Below are positions 47,281 to 56,290 of a stretch of DNA of 64,000 nt, piece by piece. The stretch comes from Salipaludibacillus neizhouensis (GTDB taxonomy: Bacteria; Bacillota; Bacilli; Bacillales; Salisediminibacteriaceae), in contig NZ_KZ614146.1 in the NCBI RefSeq assembly GCF_002886185.1, positions 2,154,930 to 2,218,929 on the forward strand, read 5' to 3'. The notes beneath the pieces are model-generated. The model had not been told where the DNA came from. It worked only from the letters and a program-made list of their open reading frames with translations, and searched no databases. Both the position numbers and the translations under genes were made by a program. Each line of letters opens with the position of its first letter. Positions within the stretch are counted from its first letter, which is position 1.

Positions 47281-50200
47281 TTATTTCGTAGTCATTAATT
47301 CTTTTGTTTCCTCTAATTTTACAGAAACCATATTGGAAACTCCTGATTCCTGCATGGTTACACCATATAGCACATCTGCTTCCTCCATTGTTCCCTTACG
47401 GTGTGTAACAACGATAAACTGTGTCTGTTCACTAAAATCTTTTAAATAGTGTGCAAATCGGACAACGTTGGCATCATCCAAGGCTGCTTCCACTTCGTCC
47501 AGTACACAGAAAGGGACAGGACGGACCTTTAAGATAGAGAATAATAAAGCAATCGCAGTTAATGCTCGTTCTCCACCTGATAACAAAGCAAGATTTTGCA
47601 GTTTTTTACCGGGTGGCTGTGCGACAATCTCTACCCCCGTATGAAGAAGGTCTTCTGGGTCTGTTAATTCAAGTGACGCCCTTCCGCCACCAAAGAGCTC
47701 CCGGAAAACTTCTTGGAAATGTGACTGTATCTGATCAAAGGTTTCTTTGAAAAGACGGGTCATCTCTTCATCCATTTCCGAAATAACCTGATGAAGGGTA
47801 GCCTTCGCTTCCTCTAAATCCGCTTTCTGTTCTGCTAAAAATTCATACCTTTCCTTGACGCGGTCATACTCTTCAATCGCACCTACGTTTACTGAACCTA
47901 ACTCTTCCATCGCCATCTTAATTAACTTAACTTTTGTTTTCGCTTCCTCTAAAGGTATTTGGAGTGGGAATTTCTCTTTTGCACCGTCATAACTTACTTC
48001 ATATTCTTCTTGCAGTTTAGTTAGTCTAGTATCCAGCTCCACATCAAGGCGATTTACTTTCACTTCTTTTTCATGAAGTGTCTGTGAAACAAATTTAAGC
48101 TGCCTGTTTAACTCTTTCGATTCCCGTTCTTTATCATCATGATTTTGTTGAAGAGCGAGACGATCTTTACGTCTTGTTGTGATCAATCCAATTGTCTTGT
48201 CTTTTTCTTCTTTCCGATGATCAATCACTTGATCAAGATCAGACGCATTCACCGCTTGATTAGACAGTTCCTGCTCCAGTTGCATAAAATCTTGATCTTT
48301 CGTGAGAATTAATTGTGAGACTTCCTGTAACTCCTGCGAGAAACGATTGAATTCTGCTTGGAAATTTGAAAGCTGCTCTTGTTCTGTAGCAAATTGAATT
48401 TTTTGCTCAGTCAGTTTGGAAGATAACTCCTGTTTATTTGATTGATCCTTCTTCTGCTGCTTACCAATCTTTTCAATTTGCTCGTTTAATACTTCAATTT
48501 TAAGCTCTGCTTTTTCAATCATTTCAGAGAGATCAGTAATTCGATTCGTTTTCTCTGTCATCTCATCCTTGTAATCATTATATTCTAAATCATAAACTTT
48601 CAATCGCTCATTCAAATTACCTTCAGAAAGCTCCAACTCTTTTAACAAGGCTCGCTTATCTTGTTCCGTTGTACGAGCCTGTTCACCTTCTTCAGTCAGC
48701 GATCTTTTCTTGTCCTGGATGTTCATTCTTTCTTCTTTAAGAAGGCTCACTTGTTTTTGCAGTTCTGCCGTTTGGCTATCTAGCTTCTGAACTTTTTCTT
48801 GTACCCGTTCAAGCTCTTGCTGCCGACCTAATATTTGACTTTGATTTTGCTTGACACTACCGCCTGTCATACCCCCGCCAGGATTCACAACATCTCCATC
48901 TAACGTCACAATTCGAAAACGGTAGTTTAATGTTCTCGCAATTTCTTGCGCTCCTTTCATGTCCTTAGCAATCACTACATTTCCTAGAATATGCTGAATA
49001 ACAGATGTGAATTTTACATCAAAATTGACTAAATCACTGCCAATGCCTATAAAGCCTTGGAGCGATTTTATTCGATTATGGTCATGCGAAGGAACAGATC
49101 TAGGCTTTACTACATCTATTGGTAAAAAAGTCGCCCTTCCTAACTTTCTCTCTTTTAGAAATTGGATTGCTTTTCTTCCGGTATTCTCATCGACTACAAC
49201 AATATGTTGTTGTGATGCCCCTAAAGCAATTTCAATTGCAGTCTGGCGACTGGTCTCTACTTCAATAATTTCAGCTACCGCTCCATGGATACCAGGGAAA
49301 GTTCGATCACGTTCCTTCAATATTTCTTTTACACCATGGAAAAAACCTGCATAGTCATTTTGCATTTCTTCAATAACTTCTTTACGAGAGGTTAATTGCT
49401 GCAAATGTCTTAGTGCATCATAGAGAAGCTTTTCTTTTTTCTCATATTCTCCATCTTTACTTTCTTCCTCGCGTTTCACATTCTGATAATCCATTAAGAG
49501 CTTATCAACATTTTCTTTAGCTTCTGTCCATGAAGATGTAGCCTTTTCTTTTTCCTGTTGGATGTTTTGCCGTCGTTCTACCAACCCTTCATTATCTCTT
49601 TCTAAACGTAACCGCTTGTCTTCACTTTTCACAGTTTGCTCTTTTAAAAAACTTTGTTCATTTTTATAGGATGCCTTTTCGTTAAGCCACTCTATGTAGT
49701 CCGCTTTTAAGCTTTCCAGTTTTTCTTCTGAACCCTCTTCAAGTTCCTCAAGTTTGCTTTCAAGCTCTTTAACAGCTTTACTCGTAATCGTAACTTTCTC
49801 TTTATGCTCTTGCACAAGTAGCTCTTGTTTTTTTAATTGTAGAGATATTTCCTGCTTTTTATCTTTTAAATTTGAGATTTCCAGTGAAAACTGATCTTTA
49901 TTTTGAGCGAAATTTTTTCTTCGCTCCTTCCAAACTTCTCTTTGCCCTTCTTGTTTTTCGAGATCTTCACTCGCAGTTAGTAAGATGCTTTGAAGATCCT
50001 CAATCGAATCGTCCAGTGTCTGCATGTTAGAGCGGTAGCGTTCTAATTTCGCCTCCAGATTCTGAACGGCCACTTGCAGTGTACCCTCCCGCCCCCTTAA
50101 ATCATCAAGTTCTTTTTTCCCATCTGACCATTCTTCATGGAGAATTTCAATTTCTTTAACTAAAACTCCAACTTCATTGTTCTTTAGTTCCTCTTTCTTC

Positions 50201-50850
50201 TCTAAATACTCTTTAGCAATCGAAGCTTGCTCTTTCAGTGGCTCAACTTGAGCTTCCAATTCATGTAAAATATCTTTGACTCGATTTAAATTGTCTTGTG
50301 TATCAAATAATTTTTTCTCTGATTTTTGTTTGCGGTTTTTGTATTTTAAAACCCCTGCGGCTTCTTCAAAAATCATCCTGCGTTCTTCAGGTTTACTACT
50401 AAGGATTTCTTCAACACGACCTTGTCCAATAATGGAAAAGGCTTCTTTTCCCAGGCCGGAATCCATAAATAAATCAACAATATCTTTGAGACGGCATGAT
50501 TGTCTATTAATTAAATATTCACTATCTCCAGAGCGAAATACTCTTCTTGTAATAGAAACCTCACTATAATCAATGGAAAGATGCTGATCCTCATTATCCA
50601 AAACCAGCGTTATTTCAGCCATGTTTAAGGCTGCTCTACTATCACTGCCTGAAAAAATAACATCTTCCATTTTTGCACCACGTAGATTCTTTGCTGATTG
50701 TTCCCCTAAAACCCAACGTATAGCATCTGAAATATTACTTTTTCCACTTCCGTTAGGTCCCACAACTGCAGTAACACCTTTTACGAAGTCTATAGATAGA
50801 CGTTCCGCAAAGGATTTAAATCCTACTAGTTCTAATCTTTTAAGGAACAA
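47281..50850 (-). CDS. smc: Smc, chromosome condensation ATPase
   Basis: Core of the SMC-ScpAB complex that organises and segregates the chromosome. 1189 aa: N-terminal head with Walker A GPNGSGKSNI (32-41), a long coiled coil (about 170-500), a hinge (about 500-690, FPGIHGAVAEI...GGGMTGGSVKQ), a second coiled coil, and the C-terminal head with LSGGERALTA and FCVLDEVEAALDD. The start codon is TTG (50848-50850) with AGAGGTG seven bases upstream. Confidence 0.98.
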   Translation of the reverse strand: MFLKRLELVGFKSFAERLSIDFVKGVTAVVGPNGSGKSNISDAIRWVLGEQSAKNLRGAKMEDVIFSGSDSRAALNMAEITLVLDNEDQHLSIDYSEVSITRRVFRSGDSEYLINRQSCRLKDIVDLFMDSGLGKEAFSIIGQGRVEEILSSKPEERRMIFEEAAGVLKYKNRKQKSEKKLFDTQDNLNRVKDILHELEAQVEPLKEQASIAKEYLEKKEELKNNEVGVLVKEIEILHEEWSDGKKELDDLRGREGTLQVAVQNLEAKLERYRSNMQTLDDSIEDLQSILLTASEDLEKQEGQREVWKERRKNFAQNKDQFSLEISNLKDKKQEISLQLKKQELLVQEHKEKVTITSKAVKELESKLEELEEGSEEKLESLKADYIEWLNEKASYKNEQSFLKEQTVKSEDKRLRLERDNEGLVERRQNIQQEKEKATSSWTEAKENVDKLLMDYQNVKREEESKDGEYEKKEKLLYDALRHLQQLTSRKEVIEEMQNDYAGFFHGVKEILKERDRTFPGIHGAVAEIIEVETSRQTAIEIALGASQQHIVVVDENTGRKAIQFLKERKLGRATFLPIDVVKPRSVPSHDHNRIKSLQGFIGIGSDLVNFDVKFTSVIQHILGNVVIAKDMKGAQEIARTLNYRFRIVTLDGDVVNPGGGMTGGSVKQNQSQILGRQQELERVQEKVQKLDSQTAELQKQVSLLKEERMNIQDKKRSLTEEGEQARTTEQDKRALLKELELSEGNLNERLKVYDLEYNDYKDEMTEKTNRITDLSEMIEKAELKIEVLNEQIEKIGKQQKKDQSNKQELSSKLTEQKIQFATEQEQLSNFQAEFNRFSQELQEVSQLILTKDQDFMQLEQELSNQAVNASDLDQVIDHRKEEKDKTIGLITTRRKDRLALQQNHDDKERESKELNRQLKFVSQTLHEKEVKVNRLDVELDTRLTKLQEEYEVSYDGAKEKFPLQIPLEEAKTKVKLIKMAMEELGSVNVGAIEEYDRVKERYEFLAEQKADLEEAKATLHQVISEMDEEMTRLFKETFDQIQSHFQEVFRELFGGGRASLELTDPEDLLHTGVEIVAQPPGKKLQNLALLSGGERALTAIALLFSILKVRPVPFCVLDEVEAALDDANVVRFAHYLKDFSEQTQFIVVTHRKGTMEEADVLYGVTMQESGVSNMVSVKLEETKELMTTK

Positions 50851-51019
50851 TGTTATTCACCTCTTTTATTTTTTCTCAGAGGCCTTAAGTTACTGACCCC
50901 AACTTATTTATTTTATCACAAAAAACTACTGATATTAATTGATTTTAAAGGTTACTATGGTGTTTTCCTTAGGTCATGTTAAAATAGAGTCAACTGATTA
51001 TGTTGAAAGGGTGAGATCA

Positions 51020-51253
51020 TTGTCAAATGAGGAAAAAAAGAGAGAAGATCTATCTATAATGATTGAGGATATTAAAAAGCAACTCCATATCGTAAATGGG
51101 GCAGCGATTAAGCCTGAGAACTTCTCATTAAAAAAATATGATGATATAGAAGAAATACACACTATGGTTATGAAAAAAACTAATTTTAGTGTCAGTGAAT
51201 TGGACGCAATCGTGTCTGAACTAGGAACTATGCGAGATAAAGATCCAGAATAA
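51020..51253 (+). CDS. UPF0435/DUF1128 family protein (YfkK-like)
   Basis: 77-aa small soluble protein of unknown function, conserved in Bacillales. Core EDIKKQLHIVNGAAIKPENF...YDDIEEIHTMVMKKTNFSVSELDAIVSELGTM. The start is TTG at 51020-51022, eight bases after GAAAGGG; upstream in-frame codons are not family-like. First of two plus-strand genes in a minus-strand region. Confidence 0.88.
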   Translation: MSNEEKKREDLSIMIEDIKKQLHIVNGAAIKPENFSLKKYDDIEEIHTMVMKKTNFSVSELDAIVSELGTMRDKDPE

Positions 51254-51290
51254 AATAAAAATGCCTAGTATCTTTTATTTACAGCATTAA

Positions 51291-51325
51291 AACCACTTCT
51301 TACCAGGAGTGGTTCTTAATTTTTC
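51291..51325 (+). terminator. Terminator after the UPF0435 gene
   Basis: Plus strand AACCACT...AGTGGTT stem (7 bp, plus partial pairing) followed by CTTAATTTTT, 37 bp after the stop. Confidence 0.65.
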
Positions 51326-51394
51326 TGAAGTTTCATGTAAAGTATAACAGCTATGCTAAACTTTATACGAAGTTACTTAGAAAGGGGTTTTTAT

Positions 51395-51784
51395 ATGAGC
51401 GAAGAATTTCAGCCAGGACAAACTGTAACAGGGTTATATAAAACCGGAAAATATATTGGTGAATTAATCAGCCAAAATCGAGCAGGAACACACTTCGTAG
51501 TAAAAGTTCTTGCAGTAATAAAACACCCTACTCAGGGTGATCTTCATTCTCCTAAAAGTGTCGATGTTCCACTTTTTCACGAACGACGGGCATTAAGTTT
51601 TTCAGAAAAGACGAACATACCGCAAACATACTTAAAACCTTTTGACGGCGATATTCCAGAGTATGGAGAATCATTGAAACATGCTCTAGAAGAACAAAAA
51701 CGCGAGCTCCAAGAACTAGACAACGACTGGGCAAACAAATCCATAGAAACATTAGAAACACTTGAAAAAGATTATTTCAAGTAA
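51395..51784 (+). CDS. kapB: KapB-like (kinase-associated protein B) family protein
   Basis: 129 aa. Matches the KapB family, linked in B. subtilis to KinB activity in the sporulation phosphorelay: FQPGQTVTGLYKTGKYIGEL, VKVLAVIKHPTQGDLHSPKSVDVPLFHERRALSFSEKTNIP. No lipobox or signal peptide is visible here, so it is probably cytosolic. ATG at 51395 after AAAGGGG; the 14 codons upstream are not coding. No kinB is present in the window. Confidence 0.85.
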   Translation: MSEEFQPGQTVTGLYKTGKYIGELISQNRAGTHFVVKVLAVIKHPTQGDLHSPKSVDVPLFHERRALSFSEKTNIPQTYLKPFDGDIPEYGESLKHALEEQKRELQELDNDWANKSIETLETLEKDYFK

Positions 51785-51801
51785 AACGTACGCTAAAAAT
51801 A

Positions 51802-51841
51802 GAGGTGTCTCAAAAGGTTATGAAAATTTTTGAGGCATCTC
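51802..51841. terminator. Bidirectional terminator between convergent genes
   Basis: GAGGTGTCTCAAAA and TTTTGAGGCATCTC pair over 14 bp (two wobble pairs), 17 bp after kapB and 12 bp from the stop of the convergent PAS-STAS gene. Confidence 0.7.
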
Positions 51842-51853
51842 ATCAGATTTTAA

Positions 51854-52621
51854 TCAGGTTTTGATCAAAAGATTCAATGCCTGTTTTACATTAGACATCG
51901 TTCTTAGTGAAGTTACATTCGGACAAGAACTTACTGCTTTTCGAGCTAGACCAGGTCTTAACCCCGTAAATATAAGAGAAATCCCCAGCAATTTCATAAT
52001 CGCACTAATTTCATAAAGGAAATTAATTACAACTTCATCAATATTATAAATGCCAGAGACGTCTATTATTAAATATTGCAAATCATGGCCTTGAATTTTT
52101 TGAGGAATAATATCTATTAGTTGTTGCGTTCTATCTTCATCTATCTCACCAACGATAGGGATAACAGCGATTCCTTCAAAAACTGGAACAATGGGTGTAG
52201 CTACTTCACTTATTAATCGTTTTAATTTTTTTTCTGATTCTTTACGTGAAGTGATGTCTCTGATGATTGATTGGATTGCTTGCCGGTCACCAAAATTGAC
52301 TGGGTGGCAATATAATTCAACATCCACATTAGTTCCATCAAATATGTGAACTGTCGTTTCGATAAGCTCTCCAATTTGATTCTCTTCTGTTGCTCTTCTA
52401 ATTCTTTCAGTGATCACTTCTTTAAATTCATCCGTAAAAACATCAACAACCTTTGCCCCTATAATAGTCTTTTTTTCTGTCTTGAAAAAATCTGCTCCTG
52501 ATTGATTTATATAGAGAATTCTATTATCTGAATGAATAATTGTAGTTTCAAATGAGTATTCAACAATTTGGCGGTACATTTCTTCTCTTTCCGAAATTGA
52601 TAAATGATTATTATCCGACAT
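51854..52621 (-). CDS. PAS-STAS protein, RsbR-like
   Basis: About 255 aa: an N-terminal PAS domain (about 15-127; YSFETTIIHSDNRILYINQSGADFF and IQSIIRDITSRKESE) and a C-terminal STAS domain (about 142-252; VIPIVGEIDEDRTQQLID, IIDVSGIYNIDEVVINFL, FTGLRPGLA). This is the layout of RsbR/YtvA-type stressosome proteins. The Thr/Ser normally after the conserved Asp of the STAS loop is Glu, and the second site is Lys. No rsbS, rsbT or sigB gene lies nearby. ATG at 52619-52621; a GTG three codons upstream is possible. Confidence 0.85.
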   Translation of the reverse strand: MSDNNHLSISEREEMYRQIVEYSFETTIIHSDNRILYINQSGADFFKTEKKTIIGAKVVDVFTDEFKEVITERIRRATEENQIGELIETTVHIFDGTNVDVELYCHPVNFGDRQAIQSIIRDITSRKESEKKLKRLISEVATPIVPVFEGIAVIPIVGEIDEDRTQQLIDIIPQKIQGHDLQYLIIDVSGIYNIDEVVINFLYEISAIMKLLGISLIFTGLRPGLARKAVSSCPNVTSLRTMSNVKQALNLLIKT

Positions 52622-52729
52622 TTGTTTCACCCTACCTCCCCTCCCTACTTCCTAAATATATATTGAATAGTTTCAATGATACTCCGACTTCTCTAAATGT
52701 CTACAGTTATAATTATTCAACGAATATTC

Positions 52730-52805
52730 TTTGTCCGAAGCAGAAGCATGCCCACGGAAAGCGTCCGCCTAGAGCGGATTCGAGACTCCTTGTTCGATGA
52801 AAACA
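52730..52805 (+). repeat. Dispersed repeat, partial copy (relative of 61599-61745)
   Basis: About 76 bp shared with the 3' half of the element at 61599-61745: TTTGTCCGAAG, then GGAAAGCGTCCGCCTAGAGC, then a tail GTTCGATGAAAAC. No ORF. It lies in the 400-bp gap (52622-53021) upstream of the PAS-STAS gene. Confidence 0.85.
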
Positions 52806-52825
52806 ACAATCTCTAGAAAACCGAT

Positions 52826-52844
52826 AATTTTATAAATTCTTATC
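52826..52844 (+). repeat. 19-bp direct repeat, left copy
   Basis: AATTTTATAAATTCTTATC, identical to 53383-53401. The pair brackets the excisionase-like gene and its terminator. Confidence 0.85.
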
Positions 52845-52957
52845 TTGCAAGAAAAACTGCATTGCAGTCTTTAAAAACCTTTATATCTAATTTGGTGAAT
52901 TTATTGCTATGTTATCCTCGAAGGTGCTTTCTTAGCTGTTAAAAGGAATGACTAATG

Positions 52958-53006
52958 AAAAAGGGCTCTAAAAAGGTTAAATGACTTTTTCAGAGTTCCC
53001 TTTTTC
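52958..53006 (-). terminator. Terminator of the excisionase-like gene
   Basis: Minus strand GAAAAAGGGAACTCTG-AAAAAG...CTTTTTAGAG-CCCTTTTTC, a long stem with T5, 16 bp after the stop. Shares the CTGAAAAAG core with the hairpins at 36.6 and 61.8 kb. Confidence 0.75.
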
Positions 53007-53021
53007 CTATCACCGTATCAA

Positions 53022-53252
53022 TTAATCCTCGTCTTTCACATCCGGATCCTCCGGAATTGGTTCCTGTTTCCATTCATCTATAAGCTGTTTAACCTTTTCT
53101 AATTGATCAAAGTGGTCGTTGAACTGTTCAATATTAATAACAAATTGCTCTCCATCATGAACCGCTCTAATTTTGCCTTCGTGAACAAGATGCAGGATGA
53201 TTGGCTCAGACATAGATAAATAATCTGCAACTTCCTTTACGGTAAAGTACAT
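53022..53252 (-). CDS. Small excisionase-like HTH protein
   Basis: 76 aa. An N-terminal winged HTH of the excisionase/MerR type (MYFTVKEVADYLSMSEPIILHLVHEGKIRAVHDGEQFVI) and an acidic helical tail ending PIPEDPDVKDED. ATG at 53250-53252, eight bases after AAAGGTGG. No integrase is nearby. Such short proteins can be Xis factors or plain transcription regulators; the partner is unknown. It is bracketed by exact 19-bp direct repeats. Confidence 0.75.
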   Translation of the reverse strand: MYFTVKEVADYLSMSEPIILHLVHEGKIRAVHDGEQFVINIEQFNDHFDQLEKVKQLIDEWKQEPIPEDPDVKDED

Positions 53253-53280
53253 GTTGAAATCCACCTTTGTCTTTAAGAAA

Positions 53281-53384
53281 AACGCGTAGCGTCTTTTATT
53301 AATGCAGCGTCAGCTTCCACCGCCATCTTTTAAGTATCAAGGATGGGTTTCCCTTGATACTTGCGGTGTGAAGGTAGCTACCAA
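53281..53384 (+). repeat. Hairpin repeat family, copy A
   Basis: Shares AACGYGTAGCGTCTTTT and CAGCGTSAGCTT on the left arm, and GGGTTTCCCTTGATAC plus AAGGTAGCT on the right arm, with 61447-61577. The arms pair (AGCTTcCACCGC with GCGGTGTGAAGGTAGCT). The centre here is a separate stem GTATCAAGG/CCCTTGATAC, which differs from copy B. Confidence 0.85.
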
Positions 53385-53401
53385 TTTTATAAATTCTTAT
53401 C
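53383..53401 (+). repeat. 19-bp direct repeat, right copy
   Basis: AATTTTATAAATTCTTATC, identical to 52826-52844 and 557 bp away start to start. Confidence 0.85.
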
Positions 53402-53431
53402 ACTTTAAAAAAACTATTATAAGAAAACAGC

Positions 53432-53863
53432 CTAATTTAAGGTTGTACGATAAACATAGCTTACTTTTTTATAATTCATTTTTCCTTCATAAAAACGGTG
53501 TGTATCTTTTCGATCTATCCCAGAGGACAATGCGACCGAATTATATTTATTCTTTCTTGCCCAGTCATGGACAAAAGTTAGAAGTTCTTCACCAAATCCA
53601 GACGAGCGCTGTGTTTCATCTGTAACTAAGTCACACACCCATATAAACCTTCCGTAATACAAGGTAATCATAGGCATGAAACCTATTACAGCAACTATTT
53701 TTTCATTTTCGTACAAAGCAAACAAACGATATTGCTCTTTTATTTGAGCTTCTAAAATTAATTCTACATATGCTTTTTCAGACAGATGATTCCGAAGTTG
53801 GCTCATGATAGGATACGCTGACTCTATTTCTTCCTGTGTCTTCAACTCTTCAATGAGAGACAT
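53432..53863 (-). CDS. GNAT-family N-acetyltransferase
   Basis: 143 aa, single GNAT fold: FALYENEKIVAVIGFMPMITLYYGRFIWVCDLVTDETQRSSGFGEELLTFVHDWARKNKYNSVALSSGIDR with the acetyl-CoA loop around QRSSGFG (normally Q/R-x-x-G-x-G/A) and a C-terminal HRFYEGKMNYKKVSYVY. The substrate cannot be told. Stands alone between rnc and the excisionase-like gene. Confidence 0.88.
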   Translation of the reverse strand: MSLIEELKTQEEIESAYPIMSQLRNHLSEKAYVELILEAQIKEQYRLFALYENEKIVAVIGFMPMITLYYGRFIWVCDLVTDETQRSSGFGEELLTFVHDWARKNKYNSVALSSGIDRKDTHRFYEGKMNYKKVSYVYRTTLN

Positions 53864-54014
53864 TTTCCATCCTCACCTTTCTTTTTGAATCTAAATGAAT
53901 TCCATGTGATCGGAATATATCTTTATGTTGAGTACTTTAATTATTACCATTGATCTTTTATCCAACTATATTTTATTAATCGATATACATTCCACTATAT
54001 ATAAATACCCCTAT

Positions 54015-54064
54015 AAAAAGCCCCTATACGGTAAAAGAATTTACCTTCAGGCTTCTTATCGGGG
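54015..54064 (-). terminator. rnc terminator
   Basis: Minus strand nested stem AAGCC-tgaa-GGTAAA-ttct-TTTACC-gtata-GGGGCTT, then TTTTTATAG, 16 bp after the rnc stop. A CCCC/GGGG pair extends the base. Confidence 0.7.
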
Positions 54065-54079
54065 AATGTGATCTCTAAT

Positions 54080-54856
54080 TTATTTTGTCTCAAGTTTTTC
54101 TAGAGCTTTTTGAGCTGCCATTTGCTCTGCTTCTTTTTTCGATTTACCAGTTCCTACTCCTAGCTCCTCTGAAGACAGGGCAACTTGCGATACAAATTCT
54201 CTTGCATGAGCAGGACCTTTTTCTTGTACAATACGATATTCAACTTGTCCCTGATTTTCCCGTTGAATAAGTTCCTGCAATTGACTTTTGAAATCCATCA
54301 TATGTGAAAAAGTACCATTGTGAATTTTAGGATAAACATGATTTTCTAGAAATTGATACACCGCATCCATCCCTAAGTCCAAGTACAGAGCACCTATAAA
54401 AGCTTCAAAAACATCAGCTAATAAAGCAGGTCTTTTTCTGCCGCCTGTCATTTCTTCCCCTTTACCTAGTAAAACGTAGTCACCGAACTTTAATTCATCT
54501 GCATTAATAGCAAGAGACGGTTCACAGACGATTGCAGCCCTGAGTTTGGTCATTTCACCTTCACTCATATGATCAAAGAGCTTAAATAAATATTGTGATA
54601 TTGCCAGCTCTAAAACTGCATCTCCAAGAAATTCAAGTCGTTCATTATCATCGTGTGGACGAATCCTATGTTCATTTACATAGGAAGAATGAGTAAAAGC
54701 TTGGATAAATAAGTCTTCATTTTTATATTCCACACATAACACCTTAAGAAATTGACGATATTTTTGTTTTTGAGCATTCGTCATTTGCATTTTCTTAGAT
54801 TGACGCTTCATTCCTCTTCTATGTATCTTCCTTGTTTGTTGCATGCGAACCCCCAT
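54080..54856 (-). CDS. rnc: Ribonuclease III
   Basis: Double-strand-specific endoribonuclease for rRNA and mRNA processing. About 258 aa: the RNase III signature [52 protein letters not shown], and a C-terminal dsRBD ([14 protein letters not shown]...[17 protein letters not shown]). A basic N-terminal tail of about 25 residues precedes the domain. Start uncertain: ATG 54854-54856 (GGGAG six bases upstream) or ATG 54842-54844. smc is separated from it here by a 3 kb island. Confidence 0.96.
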   Translation of the reverse strand: MGVRMQQTRKIHRRGMKRQSKKMQMTNAQKQKYRQFLKVLCVEYKNEDLFIQAFTHSSYVNEHRIRPHDDNERLEFLGDAVLELAISQYLFKLFDHMSEGEMTKLRAAIVCEPSLAINADELKFGDYVLLGKGEEMTGGRKRPALLADVFEAFIGALYLDLGMDAVYQFLENHVYPKIHNGTFSHMMDFKSQLQELIQRENQGQVEYRIVQEKGPAHAREFVSQVALSSEELGVGTGKSKKEAEQMAAQKALEKLETK

Positions 54857-55186
54857 CACTGTCTCCCAATGAAATCATTCAAAAACTAGGAAAACGTCTT
54901 ATGAACATCATTATCATTTCTCCACTTTTACATATGAAATGAAAATTCCATCGCTCAAAGAGTCGTTCCATAAATAAATGTTTTACATATTTTCCTTGTT
55001 TTTGAATTACTCATTTGTATTTTAAATCCCAAGTCCTCCATTTTAAAAGAAGACTTGGGTGTAGTATACCTGCCAAAATAGACAATTGTTTATAAGAGAA
55101 AAAATCTCAAATTAACCTAATTGTAAAAACCATCGCTTGTAACTAGATAGCGTCAACACAGAGCTAGCGTTGATTAAATCAATATA
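54857..55186. other. 330-bp gap between acpP and rnc
   Basis: No ORF with a ribosome site. It holds one hairpin on the minus strand, CCCAAGTC...GACTTGGG (55028-55059), followed by ATTTAAAATA, which may be a weak acpP terminator. The rest is AT-rich; I see no strong promoter for rnc. Confidence 0.5.
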
Positions 55187-55420
55187 TTATTGATGACGCT
55201 CTATGTATTCCATCACGTCACCAACTGTCGCTATTTTTTCAGCGTCCTCATCAGAGATTTCCAAATCAAATTCATCTTCAAGTTCCATCACTAGCTCAAC
55301 AACATCTAGAGAATCAGCTCCAAGATCATCCTTGAAAGTAGCTTCTTTTTTAACCTCAGACTCGTCAACACCGAGGCGTTCGGAGACGATTTTCGTAATT
55401 CTTTCATTAATCGTTGCCAT
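55187..55420 (-). CDS. acpP: Acyl carrier protein
   Basis: 77 aa, acidic. The phosphopantetheine Ser37 is in [21 protein letters not shown]. Carries acyl chains for FabD, FabG and PlsX encoded beside it. 122 bp after fabG, so it may also have its own promoter, as expected for a highly expressed gene. Confidence 0.98.
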   Translation of the reverse strand: MATINERITKIVSERLGVDESEVKKEATFKDDLGADSLDVVELVMELEDEFDLEISDEDAEKIATVGDVMEYIERHQ

Positions 55421-55542
55421 TATTACTTCACCTCCTCTCAGTTATTATAGGATACTGTAAGATAAATTACTAGTTCGTTTTTTGAAAACCAACAGAATAC
55501 CTATCACTATACCCATTTAGCAATGTTCACATTCAATAAGAC

Positions 55543-56283
55543 TTAGGGCATCACCATGCCGCCATCTACATGAATGGTCTGTCCAGTAATATAAGATGCC
55601 GCGTCGCTAGCTAAAAAGGTAACTACTTTTGCAACATCTTCCGGTTTCCCTAATTCTCCAAGAGGAATTTGCTTTAGTAATTCATCTTTCGTCTCATCAG
55701 TCAGCTGGTCAGTCATTTCTGTTTGTATAAAACCAGGTGCTATTGAATTAGCTCTGATATTTCTATTTGCAAGCTCACGTGCTAACGATTTAGTTAAACC
55801 AATCACACCCGCTTTACTGGCAACATAATTAGCTTGCCCGGCATTCCCTAATACTCCTACCACGGAAGAAATATTAATGATTCTGCCATATCGCTGCTTC
55901 ATCATTGGACGTGTAACTGCCTTTGCGCAGTTAAATACGCCTTTTAAATTCGTATCAATGACAGCATCAAAGTCTTCTTCTTTCATTCGCATAATAAGTG
56001 TGTCACGAGTAATGCCTGCATTGTTTACAAGGATCTCAATCGAACCGAATGTCTCCACTACAGTCTTGATCATCTGCTGCACACTTGCGGAGTCAGCGAC
56101 ATTTGCTTGTAAAGTGATAGATTCTACTCCGAACTCCCTACAAGCTTCTGCAACCGCTTCTGCCTTCTCTTTACTACCTGAATAATTTACGGCCACATGA
56201 ACACCTTGACTAGCTAATTCCAAGCAAATTGCTTTGCCGATTCCTCTTGATCCTCCTGTGACGAGGGCGTGTTGTCCTTTCAT
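55543..56283 (-). CDS. fabG: FabG, 3-oxoacyl-ACP reductase
   Basis: NADPH-dependent short-chain dehydrogenase of fatty acid elongation. 246 aa; TGGSRGIG (9-16), NNAGITRD, the catalytic ISSVVG...YVASKAG (Ser, Tyr, Lys) near 138-158, and [13 protein letters not shown]. Seven bp after fabD. Confidence 0.97.
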   Translation of the reverse strand: MKGQHALVTGGSRGIGKAICLELASQGVHVAVNYSGSKEKAEAVAEACREFGVESITLQANVADSASVQQMIKTVVETFGSIEILVNNAGITRDTLIMRMKEEDFDAVIDTNLKGVFNCAKAVTRPMMKQRYGRIINISSVVGVLGNAGQANYVASKAGVIGLTKSLARELANRNIRANSIAPGFIQTEMTDQLTDETKDELLKQIPLGELGKPEDVAKVVTFLASDAASYITGQTIHVDGGMVMP

Positions 56284-56290
56284 TAAATCG

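Noticed and set aside
53022-53863. A prophage or integrative element containing the excisionase-like and GNAT genes
   Set aside because: No integrase, capsid, replication or transfer gene is present, so a full element is not supported; only a minimal cassette is proposed.
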